Positions 27,127-36,174 of a stretch of 64,000 nucleotides of DNA are shown here, piece after piece. Each line of letters begins with the position of its first letter. Positions within the stretch are counted from its first letter, which is position 1. The stretch is from the NCBI GenBank assembly GCA_963707665.1, contig CAVPQU010000011.1:186001-250000 (forward strand), in the 5' to 3' direction. Below the pieces are notes generated by a model. That model searched no databases and had not been told where the DNA came from. It saw only the letters and a list, made by a program, of their open reading frames with translations. The position numbers were made by a program, and so were the translations under genes. The DNA is from DATJCV01 sp963707665 (GTDB lineage: Bacteria > Pseudomonadota > Gammaproteobacteria > Burkholderiales > Burkholderiaceae_D).

Positions 27127-29214
27127 ATGGCACCGGACTCTCGATCTTCCTCTTCCTCCGCTGTAGCAACTGTCGAGCCGCCGGTCACAGCGCCACCCGA
27201 GGTGCGAGCCGCCTGGCTACGCGGCGAGCTGAATCGCCACAACATCGCCTATTACACGCTCGATAATCCGAGCGTGCCGGATGCCGAATACGACCGCCTG
27301 ATGGCGGAACTGCAGGCGCTGGAGCAGGCCCATCCGGAACTGGTCAGCACCGATTCGCCGACGCAGCGGGTGGGCGCCGCGCCGCTGCCGCTGTTTGCGC
27401 AGGTGCGCCATTCGATCCCGATGCTGTCGCTAGGCAACGCTTTTTCCGAAGCCGACGTGATCGCTTTCGATCGCCGCGCGCGCGACGGCCTGCCAGGCGT
27501 CGATGAGATCGAATACGCGGCGGAGCTGAAGTTCGACGGCCTGGCGATCAATCTGCGCTACGAACACGGGGTGCTGGTGCAGGCCGCCACGCGCGGCGAC
27601 GGCGCCACCGGCGAGAACGTCACCGCCAACATCCGCACCGTGCGTGCGGTGCCGCTGCGGCTGCATACGGAACAGCCGCCGGCAGTGCTCGACGTGCGCG
27701 GCGAAGTGTTGATGTACAAGGCCGATTTCGCCGCGCTCAATGCGCGCCAGCGCGACGCCGGCCTGAAGGAATTCGCCAATCCGCGCAACGCCGCCGCCGG
27801 CAGCCTGCGCCAACTCGATTCGCGGATTACCGCACGGCGCGCGCTGCGCTTTTTTGCGTATGGCATCGGCCTGTTGGAAGGCGCGCCCATGCCTGCCTCG
27901 CATTCGGCGCTGCTCGACTGGTATATGGCGCTCGGCATCCCGGTGTGCGTCGAGCGCGCGCTGGTGCGCGGCGCCGCCGGCATGCTGGAATTTTTTGCCG
28001 GCGTCGGTGACAAGCGTGCCCGCCTGCCGTATGAAATCGACGGCGTCGTGTACAAGGTCAACCGGCTCGAGCAGCAGCAGCAACTGGGCTTCGTCTCGCG
28101 CGCGCCGCGCTTTGCGCTGGCGCATAAATTCCCGGCGGAGGAGGCCCTGACGGTGGTGCAGAACATCGAGGTGCAGGTCGGCCGCACCGGCGCCATCACG
28201 CCATTGGCAAGGTTGGTGCCGGTGGCGGTGGGCGGCGTGATCGTCACCAACGCCACGCTGCACAACGAAGACGAAATCAACCGCAAGGACATCCAGATCG
28301 GCGACACGGTGATCGTGCGCCGCGCCGGCGACGTGATCCCGGAGGTGGTGGCGTTCGTGCCGGAACAGCGTCCGCCGGATACCCGCCGCTTCGTCATGCC
28401 GGCCGTCTGTCCAGTATGCGGCTCGGCGATCGTGCGTCCGGAAGGCGAGGCGATTGCGCGTTGTTCCGGCGGCTGGATCAGGTGCGCGGCGCAGCGCAAG
28501 GGCGGGCTGCAGCACTTCGCCTCGCGCCGGGCGATGGATATCGAGGGCCTGGGCGACCAGCTGATCGAGCGCCTGGTCGATCAGGACATCGTGCATACCG
28601 CCGCCGATCTGTACAAACTTGGAGTGGTCGCGCTGGCGGCGATCGAGCGCATGGCCGACAAGTCGGCGCAGAACATCCTGGCGGCGCTGGAAAAATCGAA
28701 AACCACCACGCTGGCGCGGTTCATCTACGCACTCGGCATCCGCCATGTGGGCGAAGCCACCGCCAAGGAACTGGCGGCCCATTTCGGCAGTCTGAATGCA
28801 TTGATGGAGGCGCCGGAAGCCCATTTGCTGGAAGTCGACGATATCGGTCCGGTGGTGGCCAATTCGATCCGGCGGTTTTTCTCCGATTCGCTGAATCTTG
28901 AACTGGTGGCGCAGTTGCGCGCGGCCGGCGTCAGTTGGCCGGAGCAGGCCGGACAGGGCGTCGCGCCGAAACCATTGACCGGGATCACTTTCGTGTTGAC
29001 TGGCACGCTGCCGACCTTGACGCGCGATGCCGCCGGCGCAATGATCGAAGCCGCCGGAGGCAAGGTGGCCGGTTCCGTCTCGAAAAAAACCGGCTATGTA
29101 GTGGCAGGTGCCGATGCCGGCAGCAAGCTGGCGAAGGCAGAAGAGCTGGGCATCACGATTCTGGACGAGCAGGGATTACTGACACTTTTAGAAAATCAAC
29201 ATGAAAAAAATTAG
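27127..29214 (+). CDS. ligA: NAD+-dependent DNA ligase LigA
   Basis: LigA seals nicks in replication and repair. The 695-residue protein has the Ia domain with YYTLDNPSVPDAEYDRL, the adenylation domain with catalytic lysine in AELKFDGLAINLRY, the OB fold with GRTGAITPLARLVPV, a zinc finger starting CPVCGSAIVRPEGEA, helix-hairpin-helix repeats and a BRCT domain (TGITFVLTGTLPTLTRD). Family enzymes usually have CTGGLxC before AQRK in the finger; here it reads CSGGWIRCAAQRK, one residue longer. The first 25 residues are Ser/Pro-rich, and a later start is possible. Its 3' end overlaps galU by 14 bp. Confidence 0.95.
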   Translation: MAPDSRSSSSSAVATVEPPVTAPPEVRAAWLRGELNRHNIAYYTLDNPSVPDAEYDRLMAELQALEQAHPELVSTDSPTQRVGAAPLPLFAQVRHSIPMLSLGNAFSEADVIAFDRRARDGLPGVDEIEYAAELKFDGLAINLRYEHGVLVQAATRGDGATGENVTANIRTVRAVPLRLHTEQPPAVLDVRGEVLMYKADFAALNARQRDAGLKEFANPRNAAAGSLRQLDSRITARRALRFFAYGIGLLEGAPMPASHSALLDWYMALGIPVCVERALVRGAAGMLEFFAGVGDKRARLPYEIDGVVYKVNRLEQQQQLGFVSRAPRFALAHKFPAEEALTVVQNIEVQVGRTGAITPLARLVPVAVGGVIVTNATLHNEDEINRKDIQIGDTVIVRRAGDVIPEVVAFVPEQRPPDTRRFVMPAVCPVCGSAIVRPEGEAIARCSGGWIRCAAQRKGGLQHFASRRAMDIEGLGDQLIERLVDQDIVHTAADLYKLGVVALAAIERMADKSAQNILAALEKSKTTTLARFIYALGIRHVGEATAKELAAHFGSLNALMEAPEAHLLEVDDIGPVVANSIRRFFSDSLNLELVAQLRAAGVSWPEQAGQGVAPKPLTGITFVLTGTLPTLTRDAAGAMIEAAGGKVAGSVSKKTGYVVAGADAGSKLAKAEELGITILDEQGLLTLLENQHEKN

Positions 29215-30088
29215 AAAGGCCGTGTTTCCGGTAGCTGGCCTCGGCAGCCGTTTTTTGCCCGCGACCAAGGCGCAACCGAAGGAAATGCTGCCGATTGTCG
29301 ACAAGCCGCTGATCCAGTACGCGGTCGAGGAGGCAGTGGCAGCGGGCATCGATGAAATGATTTTCATCACCGGCCGCAACAAGCGCGCCATCGAAGACCA
29401 TTTCGACACCGCCTACGAACTGGAATCGGAGCTGGAATCGGCTGGCAAGATGGCCTTGCTGGAATTCGTGCAAAACGTGATTCCCAAGAACGTCAGCTGT
29501 ATCTACATCCGGCAGTCGGCGCCGCTCGGTTTGGGCCACGCGGTGCTATGCGCGCGGCCGGTGGTGGGCAACGAGCCGTTCGCGGTGCTGCTGGCCGACG
29601 ATTTCATGGATGTCGAACCGGGCCAGTCGCCGGTGTTGAAGCAGATGACCGACATTTACGCACGCGAAGGTTCCAGTATCCTGGCGGTGCAGGACGTGCC
29701 GCGCGCGCAAACCCGGCAGTATGGCATCGTCAGCGTCACTCCTTATTTGCCGAACCTGGAGCGGGTCGACGGCCTGGTCGAAAAGCCACTGCCGGACGAG
29801 GCGCCATCTACCTTGGGCGTGGTCGGGCGCTATGTCTTGAACAACCGGGTTTTCGATTACCTGGAAAACCTGGGCGAGGGCACCGGTGGTGAAATCCAGT
29901 TGACCGACGGTATCGCCGCGCTGATGCAGGCGCAAACCGTGCTCGCCTATCGCTATACCGGCCAGCGCTACGATTGCGGCTCCAAGCTCGGGTACCTGAA
30001 AGCAACCCTGGCGATGGGGATGAAGCATCCGGAAACCGGCAAGGACTTCGCCGCCTATGTGCATGAATTCGTTCAGGAGCGGCGGTGA
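29201..30088 (+). CDS. galU: UTP-glucose-1-phosphate uridylyltransferase GalU
   Basis: GalU makes UDP-glucose for envelope polysaccharides. The 295-residue protein opens MKKIRKAVFPVAGLGSRFLP, the nucleotide-binding signature, followed by ATKAQPKEMLPIVDKPLIQY. Later motifs are QSAPLGLGHAVLCA, FAVLLADDFMD with the metal Asp, and VEKPLPDEAPS. The length is typical. It starts inside the last codons of ligA and its stop overlaps the def start (GTGA), so ligA-galU-def is probably co-transcribed. Confidence 0.95.
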   Translation: MKKIRKAVFPVAGLGSRFLPATKAQPKEMLPIVDKPLIQYAVEEAVAAGIDEMIFITGRNKRAIEDHFDTAYELESELESAGKMALLEFVQNVIPKNVSCIYIRQSAPLGLGHAVLCARPVVGNEPFAVLLADDFMDVEPGQSPVLKQMTDIYAREGSSILAVQDVPRAQTRQYGIVSVTPYLPNLERVDGLVEKPLPDEAPSTLGVVGRYVLNNRVFDYLENLGEGTGGEIQLTDGIAALMQAQTVLAYRYTGQRYDCGSKLGYLKATLAMGMKHPETGKDFAAYVHEFVQERR

Positions 30089-30621
30089 GCGTGCGCCCGA
30101 TTCTGAAAATGGGCGATCCGCGCCTGCTGCGCCGTGCCGCGCCGGTGACTGCCTTCGGCACGCGGGAGCTGGATGAACTGGTGGCCGAGATGTTCGAAAC
30201 CATGCATGCGGTCAATGGCGCAGGGTTGGCGGCGCCACAGATCGGTGTCGACCTGCGGCTGGTGATTTTCGGCTTTGGCAGCAACAACCGCTACCCGGAG
30301 GCGCCGCCAGTGCCGGAAACGGTGCTGATCAATCCGCAGTTAACGCCGCTCGGTAAACAGATGGAAGACGGCTGGGAAGGCTGCCTGTCGGTGCCCGGCA
30401 TGCGCGGCCTGGTGCCGCGTTTCGCGCGCCTGCAGTACGAAGGGTTCGACCAGCACGGCAATCTGATCCAGCGCGAGGTCGACGGCTTTCACGCGCGCGT
30501 GGTGCAGCATGAGGTGGATCATCTGGATGGCATCCTGTACCCGATGCGGATCAAGGACTTGACCCAGTTCGGGTTCATTGACGCGTTGTTCCCGGATACC
30601 GTTGACACTCCTGACGAATGA
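30085..30621 (+). CDS. def: Peptide deformylase Def
   Basis: Removes the formyl group from nascent proteins. All three family motifs are present: NGAGLAAPQIGVD, EGCLSVPGMRG with the metal cysteine, and QHEVDHLDGILY with the HExxH zinc/iron site. It is 178 residues and starts with GTG, overlapping the galU stop. No methionyl-tRNA formyltransferase gene is next to it, so this is a def copy outside the usual def-fmt pair, and a second copy elsewhere is plausible. Confidence 0.95.
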   Translation: MSVRPILKMGDPRLLRRAAPVTAFGTRELDELVAEMFETMHAVNGAGLAAPQIGVDLRLVIFGFGSNNRYPEAPPVPETVLINPQLTPLGKQMEDGWEGCLSVPGMRGLVPRFARLQYEGFDQHGNLIQREVDGFHARVVQHEVDHLDGILYPMRIKDLTQFGFIDALFPDTVDTPDE

Positions 30622-30622
30622 T

Positions 30623-30682
30623 GGAGTATAGGACGATTTCGACCGGTATACGTCCGAAATTCGCCTATCGAATAGGGAGTAT
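30623..30682 (+). repeat. GGAGTAT intergenic repeat, locus 4 (pair, 53 bp spacing)
   Basis: GGAGTAT at 30623-30629 and 30676-30682, between the convergent def and RluF-like genes, starting 1 bp after the def stop. The interval holds CGACCG and GTCCGAAATT; the latter matches locus 6 exactly at the same offset. The second heptamer is preceded by CCTATCGAATAG. Confidence 0.65.
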
Positions 30683-30766
30683 CTAGTCCCGTCATGATTC
30701 CCATGCAGATGTTCCGGACTGCTTCCGCCTTGGCCGGAACCAGCCCATGGCGGTCGTGCGCCGTGC

Positions 30767-31513
30767 TTAAAATTGCTCGTCGCTGCGCAGGTAGCGCCAT
30801 TGCCCAGGCGGCAAATCGCCCAGCTTGACGCGGCCGATGCGCACCCGCTTCAAGCCCAGCACCTTCAGGCCGACCGCTTCGCACATGCGCCGGATCTGGC
30901 GCTTCTTTCCTTCCCGCAGGGTAAAGCTCAACTGGTCTTCGTTCTGCCAGCGCACCTTGGCTGGCTTCAAGGGCTTGCCGTCCAGCGCCAAGCCATGGTT
31001 CAGGCGCTTCAAGTCGGCTTCCGGCAGCTTGCCGGCGCGTGTGTATTGGACCCGCACCAGGTATTCCTTGTCGATGGTGGAATCCTCGCCGATCAATTGC
31101 TTGGCGATGCGGCCGTCCTGGGTCAGGATCAGCAGGCCAACCGAATCGATGTCGAGCCGGCCGGCCGGCACCAGGCTGCGCAACTGGCTCGGATGGAATG
31201 ACTGCGGTGCCGGGTCCTGCGGCCAGCGGCTGGCCCCATTCACCAGCACGACCGCTGGCTGATGCCCGTCCTCGGCCTGGCCGCTGACATAGCCGACCGG
31301 TTTGTTGAGCAGGATCGTGACGCGTCGGGCCTGCTCGGCGCTGGCTTGGCGTTCGACGCTGATTTTCTGCTGCGGCAAGACCTTGCTGCCGAGTTCGGAC
31401 ACGACCTTGCCGTCGACCCGCACCCAGCCGCGTGCAATCCATTCGTCAGCTTCACGGCGCGAACAAAGGCCCAGTTCGGACATGCGTTTGGAAAGGCGAA
31501 GCGGTTCGGTCAT
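30767..31513 (-). CDS. 23S rRNA pseudouridine synthase, RluF-like
   Basis: A 248-residue RsuA-family synthase. The N-terminal S4 RNA-binding domain is MSELGLCSRREADEWIARGW. The catalytic domain has VPAGRLDIDSVGLLILT, with the nucleophilic Asp in GRLD, and the C-terminal motif KKRQIRRMCEAVGLKVL. The spacing and the S4 segment are closest, from memory, to RluF, which acts on position 2604; RluB and RluE cannot be excluded without alignment. ATG 31513 is used because the 33 residues upstream show no family match. It follows glnD on the minus strand with a 43-bp gap. Confidence 0.85.
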   Translation of the reverse strand: MTEPLRLSKRMSELGLCSRREADEWIARGWVRVDGKVVSELGSKVLPQQKISVERQASAEQARRVTILLNKPVGYVSGQAEDGHQPAVVLVNGASRWPQDPAPQSFHPSQLRSLVPAGRLDIDSVGLLILTQDGRIAKQLIGEDSTIDKEYLVRVQYTRAGKLPEADLKRLNHGLALDGKPLKPAKVRWQNEDQLSFTLREGKKRQIRRMCEAVGLKVLGLKRVRIGRVKLGDLPPGQWRYLRSDEQF

Positions 31514-31556
31514 GGCAAAGGCAGAGTAAGAGAAAAAGAAAATCGGCTTGAGAAAA

Positions 31557-34109
31557 TCAGACGTGCAGCGCTTCCAGCAAGTCGGTTTCGAGCTGAATCT
31601 GGCTGCGCGCATGATTCAGCGCGTCGCCATCCACCAGGAACACGTCTTCCGCGCGCTCGCCCAGCGTCATGATCTTGGCGCTGTGCAGGTTGATCCGGTA
31701 TTTTGCCAGCACGGTGGCGACTGCATACAGCAAGCCGTTGCGGTCGTTGGCGCAGATCGACAGCAGGTAGTATTGGCTGTGTTCGTCGGGGCGCAGATCG
31801 ACAGTCGGTATGATCGGGAAATTGCGCGACTGGCGCGACAGCCGTGCTGCGGCCGGCGGCGTCAGCGTTGCACGGGAAGCCAGCGCCGCCGCCAGTTCAT
31901 GTTCGACCAGATCGATGATGTCACGATAATTGCCCGCGAACATCGGCGCCGCCACCAGGAAGGTATCGAGCGCGTAGCCATGCTGGCTGGTGTGGATCTT
32001 GGCGTCCAGGATGCTGAAGTTCTTGTGGTCGAAGTAGCCGCAGATGCGCGCGAACAGATCGGCCTGGTCGCGGCAATAGACGGTCACTTGCAGCCCTTCG
32101 CCAATCGGCGCCAGCCGGCACTTGACCACCGGCAACTCACTATCGACCTTGTTGTACAGGACCCGGGTTTGCCAGGCGATATCGGAGGCGTCGTGACGCA
32201 GGAAGTAGCCGATGTCGAGCTGCTGCCATAAACGGGCGTGGGCGTCCGCCGCCAAGCCGTACAGACGCAGGGTCTTGATCGCCTGCTGCTGGCGCTGCTG
32301 CAATTCGCGGTCGGCCGACGGTGTTTCGCCGCCCAGCACGCGCAGGGTGGTGCGGTACAGGTCTTCCAGCAGCTTGCCTTTCCAGGCATTCCAGATGCGC
32401 GGCCCGGTGCCGCGGATGTCGGCCACCGTCAGCAGGTAGAGCGCAGTCAGGCGCCGTTCATTGCCGACCAGAGCGGCGAAGTCGCGCAGCACTTGCGGAT
32501 CGGAAAAGTCGCGTTTTTGGGCGACTTGCGACATGCTCAGGTGCTGCTCGACCAGGAACACGATCAGGTCGGTATCTTCCTTCTCCAGGCTATGTTCGCG
32601 GCAGAATTTGCGCGCCTCCGCCATCCCCAGCAGCGAATGATCGCCGCCGCGCCCCTTGGCGATGTCGTGAAACAGCGCGGCGATATACAGTACCCAGGGC
32701 CGGGCGAAATCGGCGATCAGCTGGCTGCAGAACGGGTACTCATGCGCATGTTCGGACAGCGTGAAGCGGCGCACGTTGCGTACCACCATCAGGATGTGCT
32801 GGTCGACGGTGTAGGCATGGAACAGGTCGTGCTGCATCTGGCCGATGATGCGCCGGAAGGGCGGCAGGTAGCGGCCCAGAATGCTGGTCTGGTTCATGCG
32901 TCGCAAGGCATGGGTGACGCCCTGCGGCGCCTGCAGGATCTGCATGAACAGCGCGCGGTTGCGCGGGTCGCGCCGGAAGGCGGCGTCGATGTGGAAGCGT
33001 GCATGCCATAGCGCGCGCACGGTGCGCGCCGTCATGCCTTTCAGTTGCGGCTGCTGTTCCAGCAGCAGGAAAATTTCCAGCATCGCGCCCGGCGCGGTCT
33101 CGAAGGTGTCATCGGCGCTGATGTCGATGCGGCCGTTGACTTCGTTGAAGCGGGCATTGATGGGCTGCACTGTGGCCGGTTGTGGAAACAGTTGCGCCTC
33201 GATGTTTTGCAGCAGGATCGTATTCAGTTGCGTAACCGCCTTGGCTGCCCAGTAGTAACGCTGCATCAGGGTTTCGCTGGCGCGCCGGGTGCTGCTGGTC
33301 TGGAAGCCGAGCGATTCGGCAATCGGCGTCTGTACGTCGAACACCAGCCGGTCTTCGCGTCTGCCGCTGACGATATGCAGGCGGATCCGGATATCCTTGA
33401 AGGCGCGCTCTTTCTGCGTCAGCTGGCGTGCCTCGGTGGCGGTAATCAGGCCGCGCTGCGCCAGCTTGCGCCAGGAATCGCCCAGGCCGGCGGCCTTGGC
33501 GACCCAGATGATCACCTGCAAGTCACGCAGGCCACCCGGGCTTTCCTTGCAGTTCGGCTCCAGGCTGTATGGCGTGTCTTCGAATTTCAAATGGCGCTGG
33601 CGCATTTCCAGCGTCTTGGCGCGAAAGAATGCTTGCGGATTGATGGCGGCAATGGTGCGGTCGCGCAGGAAATGAAACAGGCTGCGGCTGCCGAATACCA
33701 GGCGCGCTTCCAGCAAACTGGTCTGGACCGTGATGTCGGCCGCGGCTTCTGCCAGACATTCGTCGATAGTGCGGATGCTGTGGCCAAGGTGCAGGCCGAT
33801 GTCCCACAATAGCTGGATCAGTTGCTCCAGCCGCGCTTGCAGCGCCGCCTCGGCCGGCGCTTCCAGCAGGATCAGGATGTCCACGTCGGAGTGCGGAAAC
33901 AGCTCCCCGCGACCATAGCCGCCAACCGCTACCAGAGCCGCGGTGGCCGGCAGCGCGCACTCCCGCCATACCTCGATCAGTGCTGCATCGACGTTGTCGC
34001 ATAGGGCCGCCAGCAGTTTTTCCGGCTTGCCGTCTGCTTCAAATGCGTTGATCGCTGTTCGCCGGCCAGTTTTGATCCGCTCTTTTAACGTCAGCGCGAC
34101 GGCAGCCAT
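31557..34109 (-). CDS. glnD: Bifunctional uridylyltransferase/uridylyl-removing enzyme GlnD
   Basis: GlnD uridylylates and de-uridylylates PII proteins in response to glutamine, setting nitrogen control. The 850-residue protein has a nucleotidyltransferase domain with GGYGRGELFPHSDVDIL (GG at 63-64, D-V-D at 75-77), an HD hydrolase domain near residue 480 with ALFHDIAKGRGGDHSLLG, and two ACT domains near 690 and 790. All catalytic motifs are intact. The frame is open further upstream, but ATG 34109 is the family start and lies 2 bp after the map stop. Translational coupling with map is likely. Confidence 0.95.
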   Translation of the reverse strand: MAAVALTLKERIKTGRRTAINAFEADGKPEKLLAALCDNVDAALIEVWRECALPATAALVAVGGYGRGELFPHSDVDILILLEAPAEAALQARLEQLIQLLWDIGLHLGHSIRTIDECLAEAAADITVQTSLLEARLVFGSRSLFHFLRDRTIAAINPQAFFRAKTLEMRQRHLKFEDTPYSLEPNCKESPGGLRDLQVIIWVAKAAGLGDSWRKLAQRGLITATEARQLTQKERAFKDIRIRLHIVSGRREDRLVFDVQTPIAESLGFQTSSTRRASETLMQRYYWAAKAVTQLNTILLQNIEAQLFPQPATVQPINARFNEVNGRIDISADDTFETAPGAMLEIFLLLEQQPQLKGMTARTVRALWHARFHIDAAFRRDPRNRALFMQILQAPQGVTHALRRMNQTSILGRYLPPFRRIIGQMQHDLFHAYTVDQHILMVVRNVRRFTLSEHAHEYPFCSQLIADFARPWVLYIAALFHDIAKGRGGDHSLLGMAEARKFCREHSLEKEDTDLIVFLVEQHLSMSQVAQKRDFSDPQVLRDFAALVGNERRLTALYLLTVADIRGTGPRIWNAWKGKLLEDLYRTTLRVLGGETPSADRELQQRQQQAIKTLRLYGLAADAHARLWQQLDIGYFLRHDASDIAWQTRVLYNKVDSELPVVKCRLAPIGEGLQVTVYCRDQADLFARICGYFDHKNFSILDAKIHTSQHGYALDTFLVAAPMFAGNYRDIIDLVEHELAAALASRATLTPPAAARLSRQSRNFPIIPTVDLRPDEHSQYYLLSICANDRNGLLYAVATVLAKYRINLHSAKIMTLGERAEDVFLVDGDALNHARSQIQLETDLLEALHV

Positions 34110-34111
34110 GC

Positions 34112-34960
34112 TCAGATGGTGGCGGGATGGGGCGCAGACTGCGGCATTTCCGACTGCGCCAGGATAAACGCTGGCGGCGGCGGCATGCCGGGCGATACGG
34201 TCAGCACTTCGTAGCCGGTTGCGGTTACCAGCACCGTATGTTCCCACTGTGCCGACAGGCTGCGATCCTTGGTCTTGATGGTCCAGCCATCACCCATTTC
34301 GCGGATCTCGCGGCGGCCGGCGTTGATCATTGGTTCGACCGTGAAAATCATGCCGGCTTCCAGCCGTTCCAGCGTGCCTGGGCGGCCGTAATGCAACACC
34401 TGCGGCTCTTCGTGGAACACCTTGCCGATGCCGTGGCCGCAAAATTCGCGTACCACGCTGTAGCCGGCTTTTTCCGCATGCTGCTGGATTACGTAGCCGA
34501 TGTCGCCCAGGTGTGCGCCCGGCTTGATCTTGGAAATGCCAAGCCACATGCATTCATAAGTGATATCACCCAGACGCTTGGCCAGGATAGAGGGTTCGCC
34601 GACGTAGAACATGCGGCTGGTATCGCCATGGTAGCCGTTCTTGATCACCGTGACGTCGATGTTCAGCGCGTCGCCGTTCTTCAATACCTTGTCGCCTGGA
34701 ATGCCGTGGCACACCACGTCGTTGAGCGAAATGCAGACTGATTTCGGATAAGGGGTGTAGCCGGGCGGGCAATAATTCAACGGTGCCGGAACGGTGTCTT
34801 GCACCTTGACCATGTATTCGTGGCACAAGCGATCCAGCTCGTTGGTGGTGATGCCAGCCTTGACGAAAGGTGCGATATAGTCCAGTACCTCGGCGCCGAG
34901 TTTGCCGGCGACCCGCATGCCTGCGATGTCTTCGGCGGTTTTAATGGAAATGGAAGTCAT
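34112..34960 (-). CDS. map: Methionine aminopeptidase type I
   Basis: Removes the initiator methionine. The five metal ligands are in NIDVTVIKNGYHGDTSRMF (two Asp), FCGHGIGKVFHEEP (His), IFTVEPMIN (Glu) and QWEHTVLVT (Glu). It is 282 residues, about 18 longer than E. coli Map because of a Pro/Ala-rich C-terminal tail (PGMPPPPAFILAQSEM). It is divergent from rpsB, as in many proteobacteria. A TATAAT reading on the minus strand at 35015-35010 is a possible -10, without a good -35. Confidence 0.95.
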   Translation of the reverse strand: MTSISIKTAEDIAGMRVAGKLGAEVLDYIAPFVKAGITTNELDRLCHEYMVKVQDTVPAPLNYCPPGYTPYPKSVCISLNDVVCHGIPGDKVLKNGDALNIDVTVIKNGYHGDTSRMFYVGEPSILAKRLGDITYECMWLGISKIKPGAHLGDIGYVIQQHAEKAGYSVVREFCGHGIGKVFHEEPQVLHYGRPGTLERLEAGMIFTVEPMINAGRREIREMGDGWTIKTKDRSLSAQWEHTVLVTATGYEVLTVSPGMPPPPAFILAQSEMPQSAPHPATI

Positions 34961-35133
34961 AAGCGGAACGGCCGGTCAATGGTCGGTGCGGAATCAGGAT
35001 AAGGCTGTAATTATAGTAGAGCGCTGTCCACTGCGCTGTGCAGCCCGCGCTATATGGGCCTGCTGCCAATCGTTGCGTGGGCAGCAGCAGGTCCCGAAGT
35101 CGCTTGACATGACGCCCGGCAACATTCTTACGC

Positions 35134-35163
35134 TTGAATGGGCGCGTCGTTTTGCAGTACAAT
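35134..35163 (+). promoter_or_regulatory. Putative rpsB promoter
   Basis: TTGAAT at 35134-35139, an 18-bp spacer and TACAAT at 35158-35163. Transcription would start near 35170. The region 34961-35133 upstream, shared with map, holds no gene; a TTGACA at 35104-35109 there lacks a matching -10. Confidence 0.5.
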
Positions 35164-35169
35164 CGCTGG

Positions 35170-35282
35170 CTTGCCGAAATTTTTTTGGCAAGTTGTTAAG
35201 TGTAAATCGCGAATTCGGTCCAAAAAGGGTGCCCGCACAGCGGGTGACTGCCGGATTCCAGACCCAACCCTGGAGAATCATT
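35170..35282 (+). promoter_or_regulatory. rpsB 5' leader, possible S2 autoregulatory site
   Basis: The predicted 113-nt leader contains a hairpin, GCCCGC-aca-GCGGGT, near 35232-35246. Proteobacterial rpsB leaders are known to mediate feedback by S2. The presence of a structured leader is consistent with that, but I did not match it to a specific motif. Confidence 0.35.
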
Positions 35283-36029
35283 ATGTCCGTTACTATGCGT
35301 GAAATGCTGGAGGCCGGTGTTCATTTCGGCCACCAAACCCGTTTCTGGAATCCCAAGATGGCGCCGTACATCTTCGGCCATCGCAACAAAATTCATATCG
35401 TCAACCTGGAAAAGACCCTGGGCATGTACCAGGAGGCGATGAAATACATCCGCCAGCTGTCATCCAATCGCGGCACCATCCTGATGGTCGGCACCAAGCG
35501 CCAGGCGCGTGAAATCATGGCGGCCGAAGCGCAGCGCGCCGGCATGCCCTACGTCGACCAGCGCTGGCTGGGCGGCATGCTGACCAACTTCAAGACCATC
35601 AAGATTTCGATCAAGCGCCTGAAAGAGATGGAAGCAGCGATCGCCGACGGCTCGGTTGAAAGGTTGAGCAAGAAAGAAGCCCTGATGTTCCAGCGCGAAC
35701 TGGTCAAGCTGCAAAAATCGATTGGCGGCATCAAGGATATGGGCGGACTGCCGGACGCGATTTTCGTGGTCGACGTCGGTTATCACAAGGGCACGGTCAC
35801 GGAAGCGGCCAAGCTGGGCATTCCGGTCATCGGCGTGGTGGATACCAATCACAGCCCGGACGGTATCGCTTATGTGATCCCGGGCAACGACGATTCGTCC
35901 AAGGCCATCACGCTGTACGCGCGCGGCGTCGCCGATGCGGTGCTGGAAGGCCGTGCGAACGCGATGCACGATGTGGTTGAAGCAGTCAAGGATGGCGAAG
36001 AATTCGTCGAGGTCAACGAGCACGCGTGA
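35283..36029 (+). CDS. rpsB: 30S ribosomal protein S2
   Basis: A 248-residue S2 protein starting MSVTMREMLEAGVHFGHQTR, with FWNPKMAPYIFGHRNKIHI, the LTNFKTIKISIKRLKEME coiled-coil insertion region and VIGVVDTNHSPDGIAYVIPG. The ATG is preceded by CTGGAGAATCATT. It is followed by a strong terminator and tsf. Confidence 0.97.
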   Translation: MSVTMREMLEAGVHFGHQTRFWNPKMAPYIFGHRNKIHIVNLEKTLGMYQEAMKYIRQLSSNRGTILMVGTKRQAREIMAAEAQRAGMPYVDQRWLGGMLTNFKTIKISIKRLKEMEAAIADGSVERLSKKEALMFQRELVKLQKSIGGIKDMGGLPDAIFVVDVGYHKGTVTEAAKLGIPVIGVVDTNHSPDGIAYVIPGNDDSSKAITLYARGVADAVLEGRANAMHDVVEAVKDGEEFVEVNEHA

Positions 36030-36073
36030 GCCTTGCCTCCCATCCATTGAGCGATTTCGTTCCAATGGTGCGC

Positions 36074-36106
36074 AAAAGGGGCAACAGCAGTTCGCCCCTT
36101 TTTTTT
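36074..36106 (+). terminator. Intrinsic terminator between rpsB and tsf
   Basis: AAGGGGC and GCCCCTT form a perfect stem around an 11-base loop, followed by a run of at least six T. It should limit readthrough into tsf, so tsf may depend on partial readthrough or its own promoter. Confidence 0.85.
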
Positions 36107-36174
36107 AGCGCGAGTCCGAACGTATTTTAAGTACAGGCGGCCAATCCGGCGCCGATTGATCCAGGAGAAAAAAT

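Noticed and set aside
27430..28824. 464-codon minus-strand open frame inside ligA
   Set aside because: Antisense shadow of an intact, recognised ligase.
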